The notes: generated from the letters alone by a model not told the origin. Counted from the first letter of the stretch, positions 29,424 to 38,838 are shown. The stretch: 64,000 nt of DNA from Chrysogorgia sp. JL179-B06 (GCA_035772405.1 JAYKKM010000080.1:1233501-1297500); one strand, 5' to 3'. Numbers and translations: made by a program.

Positions 29424-30621
29424 GACAAACGGCGCAATACGCTTTTAGAAATGTGATGTCGTCTGCCACTGGGAAGAGCGTGTCGAGTTCACCAAGTCTT
29501 TTTAAGTGCTCTGTTGTTATGAGACCACAAATAATGACGTGAATGCCAGCTTTAATGTATTCGCGAATAATTGGGAGTAACCCAGAGTACCAATGGCCTT
29601 CGTCAATTCCGATGACGTCATAGTCAGCTATCTCGGAAGAACTTGGAAGGTTGGTGATTAACTTCGCAGGTAGACTGTCTGATCCAACAACAATGGTCTG
29701 ACGATGTGTGGAGAACACGTGGTCAGTTCGCCTAGTGTCACCTGTGTTGTTCATGTAGAGGACTTTGAGCCCTGATTTACTTAACGTGACTAACCTACGA
29801 AGAGTCTCAGTTGTTTTTCCTGCAAACATGGGACCAATCACGATTTCTAGTTTACTGATTTTCTTCATGATTACTATACCTCCAGAGAAACGCTCTCCCC
29901 TCTTGCGGCAACTGTTGCTCGTTGTTAAATATCCGCTGAAGCTCCAAGTTTTTAAGATGGGACCTCGAGCTCTCGTGTCTTGAGCGATGCATTGGTTGTT
30001 GGTAACCACACCACATGGGTAACAATTGTACGACGCGCCGCCGTGCGCAAAATCCAGGTGAGTGTGTGAGAGTATGTGACTCATAATATCGCCCGCACTC
30101 AGTATTTCGTTACACCCCACCCTACAAACGTTAACGTCACAGTTTGCGGCGAGGTGTAGCCACGCTTTGAGTTTGGTTGAGCATGGTTTCCATAGAAGGG
30201 TCGCCAAGAACACTTCGAGGTAGTTACCGAGTAGTGTAGCGGCGGACTCGCAAGGGTTGCTCAAGTAGTGGCTACTCGCTAACGTAAGACGTTTGAATGG
30301 TGAGTAACACCACACAGGGATCATCTTGGCTAGTTCGTTAACCATCCTGTTGGCTCTAACTTCATCAAGCTCGACCCAAGCCTCGTGAGCGAACTTTGTA
30401 TAGAGAATCTGGGCACCAAATTGTCTCGACACCTCTTCGTTTTTACGATCGGGGTCGCACAACTTGAAGACTTGCGAGTACCCTTTTAAGACGTTGGGGC
30501 CAGAGGCGCCTTGTGGGGTAGACACATCGACAAAGGACATTCTCCGCATTGCGTCGATCTCCTCTTCTTGACGGGCTTGGTCTTGAGTCATCTCTTCTGC
30601 GATGTCTTGGACTTGAGTCAT
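29296..30621 (-). CDS. tk: Zinc-finger-like domain fused to type II thymidine kinase
   Basis: One 441-residue frame. Residues 252-441 are a complete TK1-like kinase that phosphorylates thymidine to dTMP. It has a P-loop GPMFAGKTT (263-271), the DEGHW box with catalytic E341 (DEGQF in most relatives), and the zinc lasso C396/C399 with C432/H435 (CAVC, then CRRH). GGAEQYRAVCR before the last ligands is the conserved thymidine-binding lasso region. Residues 1-251 are of unknown family: an acidic helical start, a cysteine/histidine cluster C166, C170, H182, H186 that could bind zinc, and a further CYPC at 200-203. A methionine at 252 could begin a stand-alone kinase, but no stop separates the halves. 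Vaccinia-type kinases are also about 180-190 residues. The enzyme would enlarge the dTTP pool for the element's own polymerase. Confidence 0.85.
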   Translation of the reverse strand: MTQVQDIAEEMTQDQARQEEEIDAMRRMSFVDVSTPQGASGPNVLKGYSQVFKLCDPDRKNEEVSRQFGAQILYTKFAHEAWVELDEVRANRMVNELAKMIPVWCYSPFKRLTLASSHYLSNPCESAATLLGNYLEVFLATLLWKPCSTKLKAWLHLAANCDVNVCRVGCNEILSAGDIMSHILSHTHLDFAHGGASYNCYPCGVVTNNQCIAQDTRARGPILKTWSFSGYLTTSNSCRKRGERFSGGIVIMKKISKLEIVIGPMFAGKTTETLRRLVTLSKSGLKVLYMNNTGDTRRTDHVFSTHRQTIVVGSDSLPAKLITNLPSSSEIADYDVIGIDEGHWYSGLLPIIREYIKAGIHVIICGLITTEHLKRLGELDTLFPVADDITFLKAYCAVCRDTYGTTVEAPFNWRYNPGPSFVGGAEQYRAVCRRHHPSTQN

Positions 30622-30752
30622 TATGTTATACTCCCAGAAAAAATCCTAATTTTTTAGTGCGTTTGGTCTGGAACTGTGAGATACCTGTGAGGTCATCTGT
30701 GAGACACCTGTGAGGTCATCTGTGAGTAAGATAACACGTGATAGTGTATTAG
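30622..30752. promoter_or_regulatory. Divergent promoter region with 23-bp direct repeats
   Basis: This 131-bp gap separates the leftward kinase-fusion gene from the rightward 111-aa gene. It contains a 23-bp unit (GTGAGATACCTGTGAGGTCA plus TCT) repeated 2.3 times at about 30676-30727, differing at one position. Tandem GTGAG/CCTGTGAGG words may be transcription-factor sites. Confidence 0.45.
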
Positions 30753-31088
30753 ATGGTTGAAGACTCACAGACGGCTGTCGACGCTAAGATCACGGCTGAT
30801 GTGAAAAGTGTTAAGGTAAAGGACCCAAAGCGCGTCGCTGCTGGTAAAAAGTTGGCTGAGATATCGAAAGCTGCGAAAGAAAAGAAAATGCGTGAAATGA
30901 TAGTTAGCGAAGAGCAGGGTGGTGAGTGGAGCTATGGTTACATTGTTGGAACACTTGGTGTTATCATTGCTGGTGCTTCGTTGTGGTACACAATTAGCAG
31001 TGAAAAAGAACCTGTGAGTACTGCATCAGCTAGTGTGTCAGAAAGTCATAGAACTTGTCGTCCAGCGTTAGACACATTTGATTCTTGA
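30753..31088 (+). CDS. Polinton 111-aa single-pass membrane protein
   Basis: The N-terminal part is strongly basic, with the string VKDPKRVAAGKKLAEISKAA at about 22-41. This is a motif I associate with small Polinton proteins of cnidarians, function unknown. Residues 61-80 (YGYIVGTLGVIIAGASLWYT) form one membrane segment, followed by a serine/threonine-rich tail. It is first in the right-hand block and is followed by two more small membrane proteins at 15- and 4-bp gaps. Basic cytoplasmic tail plus membrane anchor would suit a protein linking DNA or capsid to a membrane, an inference only. Confidence 0.65.
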   Translation: MVEDSQTAVDAKITADVKSVKVKDPKRVAAGKKLAEISKAAKEKKMREMIVSEEQGGEWSYGYIVGTLGVIIAGASLWYTISSEKEPVSTASASVSESHRTCRPALDTFDS

Positions 31089-31103
31089 ACAAAACACACG
31101 ACA

Positions 31104-31346
31104 ATGTATATGGCTGCGATCGATCGAAAAGAACTTATGAACGAACTGTACGATGCGCTACTTGTCACGACTGGTGCTGTGGCAGTGAGCATGATTTCTA
31201 AAAAGGCTTTGGGAGAACCATTGGGAACACCAGAGACTGTGAAAGGCACAGTGAAACTTGCTGCAGCTGTTGGTGCAGGAACGCTGTTAGTAAAATGGGC
31301 GCAATCGAAAAAGTGGATACCGACAGATCCATTCAAATCAACGTAA
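31104..31346 (+). CDS. Polinton 80-aa hydrophobic protein
   Basis: Two moderately hydrophobic segments (about 20-36, LLVTTGAVAVSMISKK, and 50-64, LAAAVGAGTLLVKWA) are followed by a short conserved-looking end (SKKWIPTDPF). No named family. The gene is tightly spaced between the 111- and 139-aa genes and has an intact frame, so it is probably co-expressed with them as a small membrane or virion component. Confidence 0.6.
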   Translation: MYMAAIDRKELMNELYDALLVTTGAVAVSMISKKALGEPLGTPETVKGTVKLAAAVGAGTLLVKWAQSKKWIPTDPFKST

Positions 31347-31350
31347 GTTA

Positions 31351-31770
31351 ATGGTGAGTGTTGTGGCTGGAGGGATATTTAATGCAGTGGCTTTTGCAGG
31401 CGCTGGCTTTATGTTTTCAAAGTTTAATCATTCAGGCTATGAGACCGAGATGAAAAGACATAACCATGCGTTGGAACAGTTAGCCAGTGCGAAAGAAGTG
31501 TGGTATGAGAATGAGGTCGCTAAGAAAGATAAGATTCAGCGTTTACGACAACGGCTCTCTGACGCTAACGCTGACATCAACGACACAAACCACGCGTTGG
31601 AAGAACTTAGAAGCGTAATGACCATACGGTACAGCGGACGAGTGTTTACTGACCTCCCGAAGATTGCGGATTACTACCAACCAAGTGCGGAAATGAAGGA
31701 ATACCAATTATTGTTTGTTAGCGCGCTAGGTTTGGGTAGTGGAATAGCGGTACGGGTACTAACTCAGTAA
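31351..31770 (+). CDS. Polinton 139-aa membrane/coiled-coil protein
   Basis: The first 23 residues are hydrophobic (VVAGGIFNAVAFAGAGFMF), then a long charged helix with heptad-like spacing runs from about 33 to 100 (ALEQLASAKEVWYENEVAKK, then IQRLRQRLSDANADINDTNH). A hydrophobic C-terminal stretch (LLFVSALGLGSGIAV) ends it. Similar hypothetical proteins occur in cnidarian genomes to my recollection, always unnamed. It could span or bridge membranes. Confidence 0.65.
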   Translation: MVSVVAGGIFNAVAFAGAGFMFSKFNHSGYETEMKRHNHALEQLASAKEVWYENEVAKKDKIQRLRQRLSDANADINDTNHALEELRSVMTIRYSGRVFTDLPKIADYYQPSAEMKEYQLLFVSALGLGSGIAVRVLTQ

Positions 31771-31793
31771 AAAATGTTGGAGTAGTATAAGCG

Positions 31794-32357
31794 ATGGACA
31801 AACTTATGAGGCAGATGAGTTATGGCTACACGATTGACGAAATCGTGAGTGAGACGCAAACTGAGTGTGGAGACACCCTCAGAATTTACTACTGCTCGGA
31901 TTGTGACGTTGTGAAACATGTGACTGACTGCGGTGGGTACGCGTGTCCAAAGTGTGGCGACACCGAATGGGGTTACACTCAGAGTTACAGCGACATGAGA
32001 CTCACGCGACTAAAAAGCGTTCACAAACGGTCTTGGTGGATGGGGAGAAGACTACGGAACGTTGTGAAGTACGAGCACCTTGAGTTGATAAAAGAGGACT
32101 TCTTGAAAGTTGTCAATGTGCTGCACTCATGCAATTTGATAAAGGGTAGAAATGTCAGCAGATATGGATACTACATTATTAGGTTGTGTCATAGAAGACG
32201 AGTCAAGACACTCAAGAAGGTGTCAGACCTCAAAGACGGGAAGGTGAAAGACTTGTTCGACGATAATTTGTTTGGGGTGGCGTACCCAAAGCTGGGATGG
32301 TGTGAGAGTGGCGATATTTATTACAATGAGTGGGCTAAGAAAAAAAGTGTAGTGTAA
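31794..32357 (+). CDS. Polinton 187-aa zinc-ribbon protein
   Basis: Cysteines C34/C37 (YYCSDCD) and C51/C54 (YACPKCG) make a four-cysteine zinc ribbon near the N-terminus. A basic region follows (KSVHKRSWWMGRRLRNVVKY), then a helical C-terminal part. Such a layout is seen in transcription-factor-like proteins of large DNA viruses (for example poxvirus VLTF3-type ribbons). That specific relation is only a suggestion, since I cannot align it here. It directly precedes the polymerase gene by 10 bp and may regulate late expression or act in replication. Confidence 0.6.
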   Translation: MDKLMRQMSYGYTIDEIVSETQTECGDTLRIYYCSDCDVVKHVTDCGGYACPKCGDTEWGYTQSYSDMRLTRLKSVHKRSWWMGRRLRNVVKYEHLELIKEDFLKVVNVLHSCNLIKGRNVSRYGYYIIRLCHRRRVKTLKKVSDLKDGKVKDLFDDNLFGVAYPKLGWCESGDIYYNEWAKKKSVV

Positions 32358-32367
32358 GTATAAGCCA

Positions 32368-35300
32368 ATGAGTCGGACTGTGAAAAATTCAGTGACAAAA
32401 AGACGGGCGCATAAGACGAGTGCAGCCGTTGTCAATTCACTAACAGATGAAGCGACCAACGTTCACGGCTTTTTTGGAGACCAAGAAACACAACGTCTAG
32501 TCGAAGACCTCGCACCGTCGACGCATCTGTTGGATCGAGCACTGAGAGGGTTCACAAGGTCTTATGGAGTCGAGGTAATTGACGACAGAGACATCAATCA
32601 GGTAAATGGTAGTAGAAGTGCTGTCACTAACCTTTTGAGACGTGAACTAGGCGAGACCAATGGAATGAAAGTGGTAGAGACAGTCAAGGTCACTTTTGAG
32701 AAAGTTTTAGAACTCAATAAGACCACATACAAAACTGCCTACTTTAACAGCGAAACGTTTGTCGTCATTAATGAGCGTGACATTGAAGGTGTTGCCAACC
32801 GTGGATCGGAGCAGATTTTGACGCGGATAGCTGGGTGGTTATCTGAGGGGTCTGGATGGACTATCGACAAAATAGATGCGCACTACGTCAATGTCGCTAT
32901 TTACAGACCTTTGCATGGGAGTAGCTACATTGCGTTGCCAAAGGAGCTGCGCAACAGTATGAAGGGCTTGGTAAACGTAAATAACGATGATGACAACGAG
33001 TGCTTTAGATGGTGCCACCTCGCACACAAGTTTCCTGTTGGAAAACACTCTGACAGAACGTCAAAGTACGTCAGACATGTTAGTGAGCTGAACTATGACG
33101 GAATTGACTTCCCAGTATCAGTCAAAGACTACAACAAGATCGAAAAGGCTAACGAAATTAGCATCAATGTTTTTGGGTACGAAAGTAAGCAGCCATTCCC
33201 TGTGTACGTTTCTAAGGAGACGTATCCTGACCATATGGACCTACTGTTGATAACTAATGACGTGGGCAACAAGCATTATGTGTACATTCGCGATTTCGAC
33301 AAATTCATGTACCGTCAGACAAAGTATAAGGCGAGAAAGCACTTTTGTAGGTGTTGTTTGCAGTGTTTCACCCGTGCGGACGTGCTTGAAAGTCATATTG
33401 AAGTATGTTTGGTCATCAATGGGAAGCAAGCTATTAAAATGCCGCAAAAAGGTGCGAAAGTGAAATACGAGAATTTTAGCAGACAATTAAATGTACCATT
33501 TGTGGTGTATGCAGACTTCGAGGCTATCACACAGAAGGTGCGCACAACAAAGCTGTCAAGCGAGAGTAGCTACACAAATGCTTACCAGAGACACGTTGAC
33601 TGCGGTTATGGGTATAAATTAGTTTGTTGCTACGACAACGAGTACAGTAAGCCAGTAAAAGTGTATCGCGGTGAAAACGCAGTTAACAAGTTCATTGGGG
33701 AGATGTTAGAAATTGTTGAATATTGTAAAGAAACATCTGAGAGTCACTTTAACAAAGAAATGGTGCTGACTGACGACGATAAGAAGAATTTCGACGAGGC
33801 TAAGAGTTGTCATATTTGTGGTGTTGAGTACACTAGCGCTGACGTTAGAGTGAGAGACCACTGTCACGTGTCAGGTAAGTACAGAGGGTCCGCACATCGT
33901 CAGTGTAACGTGAACTTTAGATTGACTGATAAAATTCCTGTGATCTTTCATAACTTACGTGGCTACGATAGCCATTTCATTATGCAGGAGATTGGTAAGT
34001 TTGGTCAAGACATAAATGTGATACCGAACAACATGGAGAAGTACATGGCGTTCATGCTTGGAAAAAACTTGGTATTTTTGGACAGCTTTCAGTTCATGAG
34101 TAGTGGTCTAGACAACTTGGTGAGGAACCTACCAAGGGACGCTTTCAAATACACGTCAGAAGTGTTTCGCGACGAGGGGTTGGCACTCATGACAAGAAAG
34201 GGAGTCTACCCCTATGATTATATGGACTCCTTTGAAAAATTCGATGAAAGCGAGTTACCCTCTAAAAAAGACTTTTACAGCGTTCTGAATGACGAGCACA
34301 TTACGGAAGAAATGCACGAGCGCGCCATCGATGTGTGGGACTACTTCGACGTTGAAAACATGGGTGGGTACCACGACCTGTATTTGAAAAGCGACGTGCT
34401 CTTGCTCGCTGACGTTTTTGAGAACTTTAGAAAGACATGCCATCGCGAGTATAAACTAGACCCGTGTCACTATTTCACATCGCCTGGGTTGGCTTGGGAT
34501 GCTATGCTGAAGATGACTGGAGTGGAGCTTGAGTTATTGTCCGACATCGACATGTTCCAGTTTGTAGAGTTAGGCATGCGTGGTGGTGTGAGCTACATAT
34601 GCAACAGACATGGTGTGGCGAATAATAAGTACATGTGTACATGGAAGGGTATGACAAAGAGCAAGAGTCGAAGTATTTGATGTACCTTGACGCCAACAAT
34701 CTGTATGGATGGGCGATGAGTCAAAGTTTACCTACGGGTGGCTTCAAGTGGTTGACTGAGAAAGAGATAAAAAAAGTTAATCTGCGTGAGTATCACGACG
34801 GTAGTAAAAAGGGTCTGTTGCTTGAAGTCGACTTGGAATACCCAGACCATTTGCATGACCTACACAACGACTACCCGGTGGCTCCTGAGAAGATGGAAAT
34901 AACTGTCGACATGTTGTCGGAGTACTGCACGAAAATTAAAAATAAGTTTGATGTGAGTGTTGGCGGTGTGAAGAAGCTGGTGACTAATTTGATGAACAAT
35001 AAAAAGTATGTGTGTCACTATAGAAATCTGCAGTTGTATGTAGATCTTGGATTGAAAATCAAAAAGGTGCATAGGGTCCTACAGTTTGACCAGTCTAAGT
35101 GGTTGGGTAAGTACATTGACTTTAACACAGTCAAAAGAACTGCGGCTAAGAACGCTTTCGAGAAGGACTTTTTCAAGTTGATGAACAATAGTGTGTTCGG
35201 AAAAACGATGGAGAATTTGAGGAAGCGTGTGGATGTAAGATTAGTGACCACCGAGAAAAAGTTAGAAAAGCTTGTCTCGAAGCCGACGTTTGTGTCTTGC

Positions 35301-35969
35301 AAAATATTTAGCGAGAACTTAGTCGCTGTCCACAAAGTCAAAGAAACGTTGACATTAAATAGACCCGCATACGTGGGTATGTGCATACTAGACTTGAGTA
35401 AAACGCTGATGTACAATTTTCACTACAATTATATTATGAAAAAGTACTCTAGCGACACCTGTAGATTGCACTTCACTGACACTGACAGTCTGTTGTACTC
35501 AATCAAAACTGGTGACGTCTACTCTGACTTTATGATGGAGCGCGAAAAGTTTGACAATAGCGACTACCCCGTAGACAGCCCATTCGCTTTTAAAGAGAAT
35601 AAGAAAGTTATTGGGAAGATGAAGGACGAGTGCGCTGGAACACCAATTATCGAGTTCGTTGGGTTGCGTAGTAAAATGTATAGCTATTTGAAAGAGGATG
35701 GGGGTGGTGGGAAAACCGCTAAAGGCATTAGAAAGAATATAATTAAAAAAGTGATCAAGCATGAAGATTATAAAAGTGTGCTACTCGAGCAGAAACAGTT
35801 GCGACACACAATGAAGACCATTAGAAGTGTCAAACATCAGCTAGGTAGTTATGAAATTAATAAAGTGTCGCTATCCTGTTTTGATGATAAACGATACCTT
35901 TTAGAAAATGGTATTGACTCCTATGCGTATGGTCACAAAAACATTGAAGTGATAGGCAACAAACGCTGA
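32368..35969 (+). pseudogene. polB: Protein-primed family B DNA polymerase, interrupted
   Basis: This is the replicase of the element. The first open part (32368-34680) has a C2HC-like finger at about 327-349 (FCRCCLQCF), exonuclease motif I (YADFEA, D383 and E385), an inserted HNH/endonuclease-VII-like zinc module at about 481-516 (CHICG, then RDHCHVSGKYRGSAH), Exo II (RGYDSHF, about 531-537) and Exo III (YLKSDVLLLADVF, from 672). The second part (to 35969) has polymerase motifs A (YLDANNLYGW), B (NNSVFGK) and C (FTDTDSLLYS). All catalytic motifs are present, but the two parts are in different frames because of an 8-bp tandem duplication near 34630-34643. As sequenced, the palm domain is not translated with the exonuclease. 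Its stop codon lies inside the right terminal repeat. Confidence 0.92.
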
Positions 35970-36523
35970 AAATAGTGAACAAACGGACTAATCTATTATT
36001 AACAGGTGGTAATTTTATCACGCGTGAGACACTTTTACGACACATAAATTTGTGAAAATGTTGAAACGACACTCTCTATTTTTTAAATGTGATTTGACAA
36101 ATTTGTGAAAATGTGATTTGACAAATTTGTGAAAATGTTGAAACGACACTCTCTATTTTTTAAATGTGATTTGGCAAATTTGTGAAAATGTTGAAACGAC
36201 TATTTTTTAAATGCGATTCGACAAATTTGTGAAAATGTTGAAACGCACTTAAAAAATGGCTAAAGTAGCGTAAAGTTTAGCGAAAGTCGTGATTTTTTTA
36301 ATATTTGGCATCAACTTAGTAGAAAACGTGGGAGGGGTGTTTAGATTGACTAACGATTGCCATAATAGCACAGAGACTGACGCTGTGAGCTCGCCAACGT
36401 CGATTATAAAACGTGAGTACCAAAACATTGCCGAGTTGTGGCTCGACACAAATTTGGTGATGTTTTGGTGTTTATATCGTGGTTGGCGTTGACTGGGCCC
36501 GCAGCCCTACTTACTATACTACT
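35955..36523. repeat. Right terminal inverted repeat of the Polinton
   Basis: Inverted copy of 17397-18016. It contains fewer AAATTTGTGAAAATGTTGAA-type internal units than the left copy and lacks the 31-bp extra stretch found there. The innermost 15 bp encode the last residues and stop of the DNA polymerase. On the other side the same bases encode, in another frame, the end of the 163-aa protein. Confidence 0.9.
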
Positions 36524-36529
36524 AATGAC
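36524..36529. repeat. 6-bp target-site duplication, right copy
   Basis: AATGAC, identical to 17391-17396. Confidence 0.9.
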
Positions 36530-37345
36530 CCAACGTTTCGACACACCAATCTAGTGTCTTCATCGGGGATGATCGTTGTAAAGTTAGGATCCCTATTTAT
36601 ATCCTCGTAGAACTGATGATGACGTTTCTATTAACAAGATGAAAATAAGCTTCTGGTGATAAACTACCGTCATCGCGATTCAATGGGGCGTGGGCGCTAT
36701 TGATATGCCAAACCTCCAGGCAACGTCTCTTATGGTACCGCGGATTAATATAATTATTATATTGATATATTAATATAATAATTATTTGTCGATTTAACTG
36801 CGAATAACTATCTTATGATTTTCTAAAATACTGTTCAAAACCTGCAGTTACACCACCACGTACAAACTCTGAGGACGAAAGTTTGGTGATGGGTTTTGCG
36901 GTTGTTCAGTATATTCAATGATTACGAAACCAATTACAAGAATATTAGGTAGTTTCAACGCAAAAGTTGCTCACAAACCTTTCTTATATTTTTGCAAATA
37001 TATTTTTGCAAAACCTAAGGATCGTGTTGCGAAGAAACAGAGAAAAGACGCTATTTACTCCATTCCGTGCAATGACTGTGATCAGGAGTACATCGGTCAG
37101 ACTAAACGTCAGTTTCGAACGCGTTTAAAAGAACACCAAAAGGCTGTTTTCTTTTCAAAAATGAAAATTCTGCTTTGTCAGAGCAGGGAAAATTCCAAAA
37201 TTATTAGCACTAACCCGCTGGTACCATCAGAGACGTTCTATGATGCTGGGCATATAAATAGCGCCCACGCCCCATTGAATGAAATATTGAAAATGTCCTC
37301 ATCGGTTCTGTGAGGGTATAAATAAGGACCCTAACTTTACAACGA
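36530..37345. mobile_element. Penelope-like element fragments, head to head
   Basis: CCAACGTTTCGACACACCAA directly after the Polinton, followed by GATGATCGTTGTAAAGTTAGG, is repeated inverted at about 37285-37345 (CCTAACTTTACAACGATCA). GGGGCGTGGGCGCTAT at 36684 pairs with ATAGCGCCCACGCCCC at 37259. So two PLE 3' ends face each other. An AT-only palindrome sits at about 36748-36788. Such sequences with CGAAACGTTGG-type words are typical of PLE ends as I know them. Confidence 0.65.
36918..37313 (+). pseudogene. GIY-YIG endonuclease domain of a Penelope-like element
   Basis: The 131-residue frame contains PKDRVAKKQRKDAIYSIPC then YIGQTKRQFRTRLKEHQKAV. This is a GIY-YIG nuclease core (YSI...YIG, with R and H positions) preceded by the cysteine-containing linker typical of Penelope/Neptune elements. 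In PLEs this nuclease nicks target DNA to prime reverse transcription. The reverse transcriptase is missing upstream, where only a stop-containing linker relic (ending VVQYIQ) can be read, so the copy is 5'-truncated and inactive. Confidence 0.75.
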
Positions 37346-37920
37346 TCAACTTTGGGTTATGGACAGTAACTTTTAAAGTTACGTTCAAAAAACTTTTTAA
37401 AGCCAGAGTAGCGTCAAACTATGTTTGATTATCACCTGGTTGCGTTGGGAAATTATTCGTTATAGGAATTCATTTCAGCATCATACTCATGAAAATGTAA
37501 CATGAAAATGCAGTAGTGTAGGTAAATCATGTCGATTAATACGAATTTATTGCATGCCTGGCCTTTCCTTTATCTTCTACCACCAGATTGTCATCTTTTT
37601 GAGCGGCTCAATATTTTGATGTATTTTTAATGACACGGATTTCGTTAACAGGTTCCAAAAGAAGCCTGGTTGATTTTAACTCGTTAAGCATACTGTATAT
37701 ATTTGTAACATAAGGCAACTTTGCCTTTCTTAAATGCGAGGTAATCTCGTTTATCTAATTCTTGCATTTGTCCAAATCGTCCGGACACTTACTTGCTATA
37801 GAACATTTCCACTCAATCTCCAGATATTCAACTGACAAAGGGCATGGCGGCCATTTTTGTGTACCTGCATAAGAAGCTAATTAATAATCTGTTGTTTAGG
37901 TATGTCAAGGGAAAACGATG
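37346..37920. other. Intron, nothing recognised
   Basis: AT-rich sequence without repeat or coding signal that I can support. Confidence 0.4.
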
Positions 37921-38245
37921 TATAGCCACTTTAAAGTGCCTATCCGGGGTTTGGGGATTTTACATATTTGTGATCTTTGGAATCTCTTGAGAAGAATTGT
38001 GAAATATCTTGTCGTGCGAAAAATTTCACCTTCATACCTTTTCCCGGCTGACGTGATTTACTATTTACAGGAAATGACGTCAAAGCAGGAACACGCAAAA
38101 ACATTGCACACTGATTCAACAGTGAAATACAAAGAACGTTTGGGAATTGCGCGAATTTTGTCTAAACAGGTGTGTTTAAAGTTCAGAGCCAAACTTTCTT
38201 TGTATTTCGCTCTAGAATTAGTGTGCAATGACTTTGCGTGACCCT
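37921..38245 (+). repeat. Dispersed repeat, second copy at 60678
   Basis: GGTTTGGGGATTTTACATAT, then TGTGATCTTTG, and later CAAAAACATTGCACA, TTTGGGAATTG and TTTTGTCTAAACAG all recur in the same order and orientation at about 60678-60920. The second copy is shorter by an internal deletion. The open frame across it (MYSHFKVPIRGLGIL...) is not preserved between copies, so I do not call it a gene. Confidence 0.6.
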
Positions 38246-38402
38246 GCTTTGACGTTATTTCCTGTGAATATTTTAGTAAATCATCTTTGGCAGAAAAAAG
38301 GCATGAAGATGAAATTTTAAAACGACAAGAATAGATATACTACATATCTTCTTGATAGAACCCAAACATAACAAATACGTAAAATAATGCTTGACGAATG
38401 CA

Positions 38403-38590
38403 CCAATTACTTATTATTATTATATAAATTAAAATTTCTGCTTATTATTATTGCTTAATTATTATTATATAAATTAAAATTTCTGCTTATTATTGCTTAA
38501 TTATTATTATATAAATTAAAATTTCTGCTTATTATTGCTTAATTATTATTATATAAATTAAAATTTCTGCTTATTATTATTGCTTAATTC
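38403..38590. repeat. AT-rich tandem array
   Basis: Four copies of an approximately 45-bp unit, TTATTATATAAATTAAAATT followed by TCTGCTTATTATTGCTTAA, with small length changes. Confidence 0.75.
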
Positions 38591-38838
38591 TTGGTTGTGG
38601 TTATTTTTACCTAAAGTCTTAGTAAATGCAAATACGAAGGGAAATGCTCGATGAATGAGCAAATAACTTTTTTGACAATGTGTGAGTTGCCAGTCCCCAT
38701 AGGGGGCAAACAAACTCGAATCTCGAAGGAAAATATAATATTCATCGTTGCGAAGCCGCATTTTGTATTCCAAACTCACTAATATTTACGATTGAGGGGC
38801 AAATATTCAAACAAGCAGTTTCTCGAAGTATAAACAGA

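Larger units (their letters stand above)
17397..36523. mobile_element. Complete Polinton/Maverick (19.1 kb)
   Basis: The element starts 5'-AGTAGTATAGTAAGTAGGG and ends with the inverted copy. It is bounded by the duplication AATGAC and carries the diagnostic gene set: protein-primed DNA polymerase B, DDE integrase with chromodomain, A32/FtsK-HerA-type packaging ATPase and a probable double-jelly-roll capsid protein. Polintons are self-synthesising DNA transposons thought to be integrated forms of adintovirus-like virions. Genes are tightly packed (0-16 bp gaps) in four transcription blocks. Only the polymerase shows a break. Extra cargo includes a thymidine kinase fusion, a Bro-N/VRR-NUC protein and a fibre-like protein. 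No adenain protease is recognised. Confidence 0.95.

Noticed and set aside
38403..38590. Regular array that might suggest a CRISPR
   Set aside because: It is a simple AT-rich tandem repeat without unique spacers, in a eukaryotic intron.
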